A stretch of 64,000 nt of DNA from Apis mellifera (Eukaryota > Arthropoda > Insecta > Hymenoptera > Apidae): positions 6,221,001 through 6,285,000 of the forward strand of contig NC_037639.1 of NCBI RefSeq assembly GCF_003254395.2, in the 5' to 3' direction. Under the pieces are notes generated by a model. The model had not been told where the DNA came from, searched no databases, and saw only the letters and a program-made list of their open reading frames with translations. Positions 26,701-35,416 of the stretch are shown piece after piece. Numbering within the stretch: the first letter of the stretch is position 1; each line of letters opens with the position of its first letter. Position numbers and translations under genes: made by a program.

Positions 26701-29700
26701 GACAGAATTAGAAAATGTATATTTTTATAGATAATTTTAATTTGTTACTTAATAGTATGAAAGTATAATAAAAGAAAATTAATTTTTTTTTTAAATAAAA
26801 TAAAATAATAAAGTAATTCTTTATATAATAATACTAATTTTAATTTTTTATATAGAAATTATGTATGGAAATAAGTTACATGATAAGTGCTTAGAAATTA
26901 CTCATACTTAAATATATCAATAAAAGAGAAGACTAAGAGATAATAACATCTTTCAGATTTACATGGAGTAACGTCATAAAAAAAGTATAAAATATCATAT
27001 TTTTGAATAGTTTTCATCGATATTCTTATATTTCTTTTGCAAATTTTTGATATTTTTAAATTTATTATTGATATTTTTAAATTTATCGTATATCAAATAG
27101 TAACTTTTAAAATAACTTATTCGATTTTAGATATTTGAAAATTTAATTTTGTCAATAATATTAAATTGTAGTTTTATTTTAATTTTAATAATTTTAGTTT
27201 TATTTAGTTTTGTCCTTCGGTATATTGCAATAGGTAATGAAAATGTAATAATAATGTGGATACCGTGTTGTATGATCGTAACTCGAACTGAATTCCTTTT
27301 GATATAAGAATCATATTGTTCATAATATACAGTCTATTGTCTTTGCAGCTTCAAACGTAAATATAATTGTTCATTGATGATTGGAATTCGCGATAACATT
27401 CAACTGTGATAATATTTCATTATTCTAGAAAGTAATATTACTTTTGACTCTAATTTTATACTTGATTTTAATGACTTTAATTTTATACACGTATATATAG
27501 ATTTTTATTTCTTTTTTCTTAGCTCTAGCTACCCAATTATTATAATTTAAATACGTTATGTTGTTTGAATTTAAATGAGAAAATTATCCAATATAATTTC
27601 ATCAAACCTTTTTTATTAATTAAAAAATTTATTGTTTTATCGTATGAATCAATTAAAAAGTGAATTGTATTTCCGTTTTGAAAAAAATTGATAAATAAAT
27701 ATATTTTCACTTTTAAAACGCATATTACGATTGTATTTTGCATTACCCAGCAATTTCATGGAACGTGTTGTTACCCAACATTCTTGTGGATACCTTGGAG
27801 AGGCAACATTTCTATAAGCTTAAACACGTTTCGCAAGATATATAAGTACCATAAAAGAACAATTTCAAACGGAAGTGAAATGCAAATCGATATATTAATG
27901 AATATGATTTTACAGTTTTCAATAAATATTTGAAATATCATATATTTCGCATCATCTTTTTTAATTCAATCCACGATATCTCTTAAAATATCAATGTTTT
28001 CAACTTAGCAAATTTCAACTTTGAACATAAATTTTAAAAACTTCTTTTTTTCTTTCTTTCTTTCTTTTTCTTTTTCTTTTTTTTTTTTTGATCATTAATG
28101 ATTTTATCCACGAAAACATTTAACAATCATTTCTGGGAATTTTGACTTTTGATTTTATAAAAAAAAGAGAAGAACAGCTTTGTTTTTTTTCAGAACACGA
28201 TTGAAATGTTAAATCTTGTAATCTTCTATCTCGGTAAAATTTGCCGCAGGTAATGATGTGCCCACTTCCACTTCACATTGGGCAGATTCAAATTTAACCC
28301 ATTGATATTCGCCATATAATGGTTAAGAACCACTCGATGAAACCGGTTCCAATTCGTAAGAAATCGGAATCTGAAAGCCAGGTAACAACCTATATGTATA
28401 ACGATAGAATACAATTCCCGGTCACGACGGGATTGAACAAGGACGCAGAATTTCAAGTGCGTAGCATCAAGATTTTACGAGAACATTTTAAAGACCGATG
28501 AATCTATGAAAAAGACTCACATCCGCACTGACTCTGCTCGTTTCAGCATTGGAAAACGTCATACGATATCGCGTACAAATATCCATGACACCGGCTTTCT
28601 CTTTATTAATTTGCGAAAGTGTCTGAATATATTATCGGTGGACTATCATTTTTTTCAATTGTCAAAAATGATAATTTTGAAAATCATTTTGTGATTTGGT
28701 GAATTTTTTTAGTGAAACTTGTAACAACAGACAGAAGAAATTCAAATTTTGAATGTAACAGAAGAAAAGTATTTAAAATAATATATTTTATAAATAAAAA
28801 AAAAATGAGAAATAATCGATAAAGAAAAATTGATTAAATATTTGATTGTTGTGTGTTGAAATCTTATTTTGACATGAAATAAATAAATTGACAACAACGA
28901 AGAAACAATTGAAAACTTTCGAACAAGTGAAATATGTTCAGTGTGAAAAAAAGTTTGCAAGAATAACTTTATGAATTTAAGAATAATTACTATTTTACAT
29001 AAAAATAAGAAGATTATTATTTTTTAAAAATTAAATAAAATACGCCTAAATAATTTTGTACAAAATGAAGATTTAAAAAAATATAAAAATAGAATATAAA
29101 TATAAATAAATAAATAAAAGATAAGTTTCATAAGGTTTTTTCTTTCTTTTAAATATTTAATTTCCAAAATAAAAAATTTCAATAAAATCTTTTTGTCATT
29201 GTATTTCTATTTTGCAATATAATAATTTTCTTAATGTTATTTATTTATATTCTATATTTATATTCCTTTTTTAATATTTTAATACTTAACATTTTATTAT
29301 TACACCTTCTATAGTTTTGACACATGTAAATATGTATTGTTAAAATAGATAATTTAAAAATATCGATAATTGTTCATATTGTTATATGATGATGATAATT
29401 ATGATAATGACGTAGCAAACAATTCTAATAATAATTACATTGTTGCATAACCCGATATTACCGATAATTGTACATCGGTATCATTGTAAAATAATTAGTT
29501 ATTAATACAATATAATTTATAATTGCTTCCTTCTTTTTCTTAAAAATTAAGTTGAACTATCTAAAAACTTAAGATAAATTATTATGCATATGTGTGGTAT
29601 TAGACTATAAAGGAACAAGAAGACATTCGGAGAAAGTTCTGTCAAGAATTATAAATTAATCAATCCGTTGAAGATCGAAGAGAGATCGAGAGAAAGAAAA

Positions 29701-32700
29701 AAAAAGGGGAAAAAAAAATTATTCGTTAAAAAAAATTTGGACAAGGGAAAGTTTGTTTATTGCAACGTTGGTATCTGCCTCGATGTGACTCCCATCTCAT
29801 TTAAGTTTTAAGTTCAAGGTCCCTGTTCGAAGGAGTACTGGCTTCTCCAACGGAAGCATGTCTTTTCCTCTGAACTTATATATAGAATGTATCCATACGA
29901 GTCGGCTAATATAAGTCACTCGGGCGAGTGACACCGGTAGTCGCGTGTGCTGCAATGACGAGAGCATTCTCTTAAAGTGATCTAAATGACTTTGGGACGT
30001 GACGTGATAAACGAAGAAAAGAGTGAGGCCGAGGTATGACGATTGGAACGTTCTTTCGAGGTGATCCACGATAGTAGAGAGTGTTACGTCGCAGTTTCTT
30101 CATCATCCTTGTTCACGGACGAATTTCTTGGGCGAGAGATAATGGACGATAAACAGATACACGAGAACTCCACCGACATACCGAAGGCTAGCTTGCAACT
30201 TCCGACAATTACGGTTGGCAACGAAAGACCGCGGCGTTACTCGTTAACCAGTTTAAAAGATCGTCGTCTCCCGTTTGAAAATGAAAACGATTGCGGGAGG
30301 GCGGTAGAAGGAGAAGTTGAAGCGCATGAAAATGTCGACAAAACGTGGCAAATGAAAATGAAGCCGCTCGCCAATCATGAGAAAAGAACCAGACATTATT
30401 CCCTGACTAGATCAAAAAATCGTCGTTCCTGCCTGTACACGGATGAAGACAGAAATTTCTTGACCAAGTCTGTTGTGAACGAGACAGTCAACGATAAAAC
30501 GACGCAAACGTTAAGAGTACCGTTGTCCCGTGAAGGAAGAACGATACACTGTTCGTTGTCGAATCTCAACGATCCGTCGAACGATCTTCTGTCCACCAGA
30601 TTGACTTCTACCTTTAGATCCGTCAGATATCGTCAATCGAGCAATTCGGAGAAGATAGCGATCGATGATATTCCTCCGGCAGATTCCTCGAACGATCACG
30701 TGGAAATCGACGCCGGCACGCCTCCACCGGTTGACGAATCTCTCTTCTACGACAATCTTGACGTATTCAGGCAAGCGCAGATCAACAGCAACGATCTCAG
30801 ATCGATCATGTGGTCGATCGTCACTACGGCTGAAATGAAAATATTACTTCAATTAGAAAAGTGTAACGCGTTGCCGGAGATACCGGCAGGAGAACGAATA
30901 AGAAATATAGCGTACATGTGGTGCTGTTATCGCAATTTGGCGCATCTATTACCAAAATTGGAACAATCAGGCGTGAAATTGGATTACGTGGAGCCTAGCA
31001 CGGGCATGAACGCGATCCTAGCCGCGTCGTTAAGTGGTAGCGTGGCTTGCATCGAGCATCTGATAAAGAGAGGCGTCGATATCAATTACCGGAATCCGAT
31101 CAATCATTACACGCCTCTTCACTTCGCTATCCTAGGAAATTCGCCTGACACGGCCCGGATACTGCTCGATAACGGTGCAAAGCCGAGCACGTATCTTTAC
31201 CAGGAGGTGGCCGAACCAGTTTTGCATTGCGCTATCAGAGCAGGGGCTGTGGAAATAGTAAAATTATTATTGGAACGAGGAGCAAGCGTCGTCGAGAAAA
31301 ACCATATGGGCGAGACGCCGCTCCACGTAGCTTGTTTCGTTCAATCGATAAAATGCGTCGAATTACTTCTAGATTCGCCCGGTACCAATGTCAACGCAGT
31401 TGATCGGGCACACAGAACCCCACTTCATTTCGCCGTGATGACCACTTACTCCTCCGCGAAGCTCGTAGAACTTTTGTTAAAACACGGTGCCCTGGTGAAC
31501 GCGGCGGACAAAACTGGCTTCACCCCCCTTCACGTGGCGGCATTAAACGAACAATCTCATTGCGTGGACGTATTAATTTGGGCCGGTGCGGACGTCAGTG
31601 CGACCACCAGCGCGGGACTTTCCGCTTTGAACATTATTCTCAGAAAGATACCGGATTCCCTTCAAGTGTTTCGGCAAAGATTGGACGCCTCGATAACGCT
31701 CAGAAGACCCGTGCCTCACAACAGAGAGTTCGAGATGAGATTGCACTTCGATTTACTCTTTCCCAGCGGGAATCAATGCGAGACCAGTTTCATCAACACT
31801 TTCGTTCAGGAACGGCGTAAAGATTTGCTCTCCCATCCGTTGGTAATGGCTTTCCTGCATCTGAAATGGGAGAAGATTAGAAAATTTTATCTGCTCAGAA
31901 TTCTGGTTTACGCTATGACCGTGATCTGTATGACCACGTACGTACTCACCGCGCTAGCTTACAAGTGTTACAACCACGACGAGGCGAACAGCTCGAAAAT
32001 TTGCAGCAGCAAACGTATCTCTGGATTCTTATTCAGGCGACCGGTGATCGAAATTCAATGGTATCTTTTATTAATATTCACTTGTATCTCTATTCCTAGG
32101 AAGATATTCGGTTTCATGGTATACACGTCCGCGAAGCAATACTTCTCGAATATCGACAATGTGTTGGATGGTGTTGTTATAATCAGCGTTTTCGTCACGT
32201 CATTCGTTTACACGGGACGCACATACGATTGGCAAAATTACGTCGGAGCATTTGCGATACTGTGCGCTTGGACAAACCTGATGCTGATGGTTGGTCAATT
32301 ACCGGCTTTTGGCACGTACGTGGCGATGTTCACTCACATACAATTCGAATTTGCTAAGCTGCTGCTTGCTTATTCCGGATTGCTGATAGGTTTCACTATC
32401 AGTTTTTGCGTCATTTTCGTCGGAGAACCATCCTTCGGTAATCCTTTCACGGGACTCATCAAAGTATTGGCAATGATGGCCGGAGAATTGGACTTCGAAG
32501 GGCTTATCACGCAAATCGATCAAGGATTGGAATCCGACGGACCTTTTGTTATTTATCATCCGTTATCGGTATGCTCACAGATCCTGTTCACTCTGTTCAT
32601 CGTGTTTGTTACGGTTATATTGATGAACTTGCTGGTTGGAATAGCTGTTCACGACATTCAAGGTTTAAGAAATCACGCCGGTCTCACGAAACTTGTACGC

Positions 32701-35150
32701 CAAACAAAATTGATACTATTTACGGAAATGGTCTTGCACAACAGTTCGATTCCGTACGCTTTTCGAAAATGGATGTCCGATCATAAGATTAACGTGGAGA
32801 ATAGAAGGAGAGTCTTAGTGGTGAAACCGTTGAACCCTTTGGAGAAAAGATTACCCAAAGATATTCTGAAGGCTGCTTATGAAATAGCACAGAAAAATAT
32901 ACCGTTCATGAACGACGAAAACATTAATTTGAGCGATCACGTAATAAAAATGCGACAACATAGCGAGGAATATTTCGACTCGAATTTGCAATTGGTTATC
33001 GAGAATTTAGCAAACAAACTACAATCTTACGAAGATATGATCAAATCGTTGAAAGAACAATTGTTAGATACTAATAAAATGCTGGAGAGTGTTGTGAAAA
33101 ATCTGGCAAAGGAAAAGAATAACTGAGCTCGAATAGGTACTTGATTGATTGAAATTACAAAATAGTTTATTGAGAATCGAGGAAACTTAACTGTAGTTAG
33201 TTAATAATGTGCACGTGAATGATTGCAAATAATCGAAACTACATCTTAATATTTAATAAATTAAAATCCGATAAAATCGATTGATTTAACTTTCTATATA
33301 AATATCATTTTAAGTATTGTAACGAGTGACTTATGGGAAAAAGGTGGCGGAACCAGAAGTGAAAGTGAATGTAGAAAAAAAAAAAAATACACATGTTTAA
33401 TAACGATGGCACTAAGACTAATGGTACTAACTTTTGCTTTTTTTTTTTTATACTTTTTAGATTAGCTTCTTTCGTCATAAAAATTTTTCACGTCTTTGAA
33501 TGCTTATGATTTATTTTTATAATTGTTACTACTATAATAAAAAAGTAATTTATACATATATAGTATAAACGAATGTTCGTATTTGATAATTAGAAAATTT
33601 AGAAATTGATGTTGTTCAATTTCTTAAAGCACAAATATTTACAATTCATTATGATTATTTTTAAGAAAGGAAGAAAATGAATACGTTTTCTTAATAAACA
33701 TTTTACTATAGAAAATATTTAATTAATTAGGTATTACTTAATTAATTAAATTAATCTCTTTTTTATTTCTTTTTTACAAATTCTTAAGGGAGAATAAGAT
33801 TATCATAATATATCCTCAACTAAAACATTATTCGTTTAAGCGTTACATGTACGTTTTAAACAAGCGTTTAAACTTTGTTATATTTTTCAATGAAATATTA
33901 ATTATTTTTAACTGAATTTATTTTAAATTACAGGTTATATTTCCATTAATTTTTACGAATATGTGTGACAAAGTTGATATTGAAGCAAATGTTACTGGTG
34001 GGGGGTCTTCTGGACAAGCTGGTGTTATACGATTAGGTATTTCATTAGGGCTTCGAAGCTTTGTCGATAATGACATGATAGAAAGAATGAAACTTGGTAA
34101 GAAAAATATTGTTTTTTTAATTATTCATTTCTTATAATTAAATTTAATTTTGAAATATAGAAATAATAATTGATTAACATTGATCATTGATATTATAAAT
34201 GTAAGATCTATGTTTTTTTAAATATTTTATGAAAAATAGCGTTCAATTTTTTTCAAATCATATTTATTACTTTTTTCTATGAAGAAAATGTTTAACATTA
34301 TTTTGATATCAAAATATAATTGCATTGAAATTAATTGATTTCTAATATATAACTACTTATTAACATTATTATATTCGATAAGAAATAATGTATAGTTAAA
34401 TTATTAAATAAAAAATTCATTTTTCCAAAGTATAAGTAGCATTTTAAAACATAAGTTTATAGTAAAAACTACTCAATTATAATTAATTAAAGTCATAATT
34501 CTTACATTTATAATGATAATCAATTATTAAATTTATTTATCAATATTCTATAATTATTTAATTAAATCAAAAAATATATTAATTAAATTAAATTGTTAAA
34601 TTCAATAATAAATATGTAATATAATTAAGTATAATATACCTAAAAATTGAACAATTTCTTCAATCATAAAATATAATAATATAGTAAAATATTCTTAAAT
34701 TAAAATTAATTTTTTACAGACAATATATATATACTTTTACAGAAAATACTTAATTTATCATATATTTAGAGTATAATATATTAAACATTAATTAAATCTA
34801 TAAAATCGACTATTTCGATAATTGAAATATTCTGAAATACGTGAATTAGAAAATATTATAAAATATTATTTTCATTTATATAAATATAAAGAATATATGT
34901 ATAAACTATATAACAAGTATATATGCAATATATAATACAAATACAAATTAGTATAATATTTTATTAAATATAAAATATTTATAAAATATTTTATTAAAAA
35001 TATTTTTTTAATTGTATTTATAAAATAAAAATATAATGTATAAAAATTTATTTATTAGCTGGCCTTCTAACGAATGACTGGAGGAGGCGTGAAAGAAAGA
35101 AGTGGGGTCAGGAAGGAGCTCGTGCAAAATTTACATGGAAGAAACGTTAA
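17800..35150 (+). CDS. Mitochondrial ribosomal protein S9 (uS9m)
   Basis: Small-subunit mitoribosome protein. Eleven exons join in phase to 400 aa: 17800-17898, 18025-18148, 18269-18372, 18528-18701, 18775-18860, 18971-19046, 19121-19246, 19342-19384, 19618-19733, 33934-34096 and 35059-35150. The N-terminal extension matches metazoan MRPS9 (NLAKMMGEDPDNFTKEN; SYLFPSGIYDKEARP). The conserved uS9 domain is split by intron 9: exon 9 gives GQVKVIGNGSGNITINGQDI, exon 10 VDIEANVTGGGSSGQAG and RLGISLGLRSF, and exon 11 the basic tail ending KFTWKKR. Intron 9 is about 14.2 kb, against mostly short neighbours, and contains two TRPA genes on the same strand. Without exons 10-11 most of the uS9 core would be lost, so removal of this intron is essential. 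Confidence 0.93.
21000..21270. promoter_or_regulatory. G+C-richer island upstream of TRPA gene 1
   Basis: Non-coding block rich in CG dinucleotides (for example atcgagtcgtccgatagtac) in the giant intron, about 2 kb before the first channel gene. It could be a promoter, enhancer or non-coding first exon. No protein signature is seen. Confidence 0.35.
22010..22265 (+). promoter_or_regulatory. Candidate TRPA gene 1 promoter with TATA box
   Basis: A G+C-richer island contains a strong TATA-like element (TATATAAATA, 22150-22159) and, further on, an AGGTCA half-site near 22255. It lies about 0.9 kb before the channel start codon. The ORF on the opposite strand shows no homology I recognise. Confidence 0.35.
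22933..22940. promoter_or_regulatory. Perfect CRE palindrome
   Basis: TGACGTCA, the consensus full CREB/ATF site, lies about 200 bp upstream of the first TRPA start codon inside a mixed-composition block (22800-23100). This fits a proximal regulatory site for a sensory channel gene, but occupancy is unknown. Confidence 0.45.
23141..25954 (+). CDS. TRPA channel 1, Pyrexia-like, single exon
   Basis: Cation channel of the insect TRPA group, members of which act in thermal and noxious sensing. One uninterrupted exon encodes 937 aa from ATG 23141; the reading frame also opens at an upstream GTG (23126), but MENVTVS is the better start. Order: short Ser/Thr-rich N-terminus, GTPPPIEE motif, nine ankyrin repeats (about 125-440; GLTPLHLCAF, DQTALHIAAR, GYTPLHIAAL), S1 (IFYLFYVLILTGWVM, about 521), S2-S4 with MLMIGQLPIFGAYVAMF, S5 (about 675-698), pore helix VLVMMTGELNFEDLF (about 715), and S6 VTIVLMNLLVGIAVHDI. 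A TRP-like basic segment (LAKLVRQTKL) follows. The gene is nested on the same strand in mRpS9 intron 9 and is strikingly G+C-richer than its host. Assignment to Pyrexia rather than Painless or TRPA5 rests on general resemblance. Confidence 0.88.
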   Translation: MENVTVSIPSTPKRTTMTSLLLTRWLTSKSSTRTNPETSWSSDDRSLEYGTPPPIEEPHCYSMCASESSCTEEINCTLQVNKDIIKNLLVEHMRHIGGRLQLLDDLEENKMDLKNTENFAKLYKQHEINALLLHSSFLGHVDAIKSLHKCGADLNHSEQGQGLTPLHLCAFSNCLEGVQYLLDNGANIHLERTHTPFHYAAFGNACKVAQYFLQLGISQESCYGEETVLHSAARSDAYNVLKLLAPNNPTLDNLDCNGYAAIHHVADRGDPSCLTVLLDAGCKLDLTTKKNDTALHLAAAASCVENVDLLVERGANVHLRNHRDQTALHIAARSHSLECVEILLKKGGCDPNIEDSDGRTPLHLALGRSLLAYDVTEFLITWKANVNKTDKYGYTPLHIAALNELSQCVDILIQHGADLSARTKGGTSALSIILRKTPTSLNVFKQRLDASITLHQHGSATGEAELRLDFHPLLMNQQQGEIRYLGTFVKEGYKEILEHPLCQAFLHLKWQKIRKYYVGRLIFYLFYVLILTGWVMTALAHNCYNESHGQLDNGQPPLCANTTGINGFLYRHPALLEVEWYALMVLTILEVFRKLTSIPTYPSVRQFFTQAENMVEWCVILSVFATSFIYTGRTYPWQSHVGAFAVLCGWSNLMLMIGQLPIFGAYVAMFTSVQAQVFKLLLAYACLLVGFTASFCVIFPRSKSFSSPHIGLIKVLVMMTGELNFEDLFFPHEEDGKTIDSGSTSWILLQVSAQLSFVLFLLFVTIVLMNLLVGIAVHDIKGLQKTAGLAKLVRQTKLICDVETALFLGLMPKRLMKFLRWTALLLPSPLRAVLTVRPLNPRESRLPRDLLATAHKVAKERKNCISGTLYNRKRNAVYACLKSEPYLTFRRNFPEEEISTIDDYAIKGELAELKKICERNHQLLQDIVLMLVNDKRE
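25955..28199. other. Region between the two TRPA genes, left part
   Basis: 3' flank of TRPA gene 1, then A/T-rich intron filler. Slightly mixed patches at 27230-27420 and 27740-27900 have no recognisable coding content; the ORFs there are short and featureless. Confidence 0.4.
28041..28089. repeat. T/C-rich pyrimidine tract
   Basis: Repeating CTTT and CTTTTT units ending in a run of T; simple-sequence DNA in the giant intron. Confidence 0.9.
28200..28640. other. Unexplained G+C-richer island between TRPA genes
   Basis: About 440 bp with coding-like composition. On the plus strand a 60-codon ORF (28319-28501) is interrupted by a possible donor (CAG then GTAACA after 28381), and a 62-codon ORF follows at 28506. 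On the minus strand a 76-codon ORF overlaps. None shows ankyrin, channel or other familiar motifs, and the donor's phase did not fit the acceptor I tested before TRPA gene 2. It may be an enhancer, a non-coding exon or a decayed gene fragment. Confidence 0.35.
29873..29932 (+). promoter_or_regulatory. Candidate TRPA gene 2 promoter with palindrome
   Basis: A TATA-like element (TATATATAG, near 29877) is followed about 30 bp later by a perfect inverted repeat, GTCACTCG-gg-CGAGTGAC (29915-29932), about 210 bp before the start codon of the second channel. The spacing fits a core promoter followed by a dimer-binding site, or a hairpin in the 5'-UTR. Confidence 0.4.
30142..33126 (+). CDS. TRPA channel 2, Pyrexia-like paralogue, single exon
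   Basis: Paralogue of the preceding gene, same strand and also uninterrupted. ATG 30142 gives 994 aa; the frame extends to a TTG at 30043 just after a stop (30037-30039), so ATG 30142 is preferred unless an upstream exon exists. Order: long Ser/Arg-rich N-terminus with three spaced copies of an R-x-x-[YC]-S-L-[TS] motif, GTPPPVDE motif, about six or seven ankyrin repeats (HYTPLHFAIL, GETPLHVACF, HRTPLHFAVM, GFTPLHVAAL), six TM segments (S1 about 586; S4-S5 linker LMLMVGQLPAFGTYVAMF; pore VLAMMAGELDFEGL; S6 VTVILMNLLVGIAVHDIQG) and a C-terminal coiled coil (VIENLANKLQSYEDMIKSL). The TM core is very close to channel 1; the ankyrin block is shorter and both tails are unrelated. Its specific TRPA class is uncertain. 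Confidence 0.88.
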   Translation: MDDKQIHENSTDIPKASLQLPTITVGNERPRRYSLTSLKDRRLPFENENDCGRAVEGEVEAHENVDKTWQMKMKPLANHEKRTRHYSLTRSKNRRSCLYTDEDRNFLTKSVVNETVNDKTTQTLRVPLSREGRTIHCSLSNLNDPSNDLLSTRLTSTFRSVRYRQSSNSEKIAIDDIPPADSSNDHVEIDAGTPPPVDESLFYDNLDVFRQAQINSNDLRSIMWSIVTTAEMKILLQLEKCNALPEIPAGERIRNIAYMWCCYRNLAHLLPKLEQSGVKLDYVEPSTGMNAILAASLSGSVACIEHLIKRGVDINYRNPINHYTPLHFAILGNSPDTARILLDNGAKPSTYLYQEVAEPVLHCAIRAGAVEIVKLLLERGASVVEKNHMGETPLHVACFVQSIKCVELLLDSPGTNVNAVDRAHRTPLHFAVMTTYSSAKLVELLLKHGALVNAADKTGFTPLHVAALNEQSHCVDVLIWAGADVSATTSAGLSALNIILRKIPDSLQVFRQRLDASITLRRPVPHNREFEMRLHFDLLFPSGNQCETSFINTFVQERRKDLLSHPLVMAFLHLKWEKIRKFYLLRILVYAMTVICMTTYVLTALAYKCYNHDEANSSKICSSKRISGFLFRRPVIEIQWYLLLIFTCISIPRKIFGFMVYTSAKQYFSNIDNVLDGVVIISVFVTSFVYTGRTYDWQNYVGAFAILCAWTNLMLMVGQLPAFGTYVAMFTHIQFEFAKLLLAYSGLLIGFTISFCVIFVGEPSFGNPFTGLIKVLAMMAGELDFEGLITQIDQGLESDGPFVIYHPLSVCSQILFTLFIVFVTVILMNLLVGIAVHDIQGLRNHAGLTKLVRQTKLILFTEMVLHNSSIPYAFRKWMSDHKINVENRRRVLVVKPLNPLEKRLPKDILKAAYEIAQKNIPFMNDENINLSDHVIKMRQHSEEYFDSNLQLVIENLANKLQSYEDMIKSLKEQLLDTNKMLESVVKNLAKEKNN
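33127..33933. other. TRPA gene 2 3' flank and end of giant intron
   Basis: A/T-rich, no gene. It ends in the polypyrimidine-poor acceptor TTACAG of mRpS9 exon 10. Confidence 0.5.
34097..35058 (+). other. mRpS9 intron 10
   Basis: About 960 bp of low-complexity A/T sequence between the last two mRpS9 exons; nothing else seen. Confidence 0.85.
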
Positions 35151-35416
35151 TTTTTTTTTTTAATTTCCTGCATTTAAATTTCTATATTAAATTTGAATAA
35201 ATTATATAAAATTTATTAAACATTTTGAAATAAAATGCATGTTATTATAAAATTCTGTAGAAAAAATGCAACAAAAAATAAATGATTAATAAAAATTATT
35301 AACTAAAATTATACAAATTATTTATTATGTATAATATTAAAAAAAACATTATAATAAATATAATAAATATATTTAAAAGATTCAAATTATATATATTATA
35401 TACAAATTTTTTTTTT

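Larger units (their letters stand above)
19734..33933 (+). other. Giant mRpS9 intron 9 hosting nested genes
   Basis: Bounded by donor GTAAGT after 19733 and acceptor TTACAG ending 33933; both flanking exons are phase 0 and encode adjacent parts of uS9. It contains TRPA genes at 23141-25954 and 30142-33126, several G+C-richer islands and A/T filler. No sign of another mRpS9 exon was found inside it. Confidence 0.85.

Noticed and set aside
29797..30774. Minus-strand ORFs over the TRPA gene 2 start
   Set aside because: They are antisense shadows of the 5'-UTR and N-terminal coding sequence, without recognisable motifs.
33934..35150. Separate ribosomal S9-like gene or pseudogene after TRPA gene 2
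   Set aside because: It has no start of its own, begins at a splice acceptor and continues exactly in phase and in domain order from the mRpS9 exon ending at 19733.
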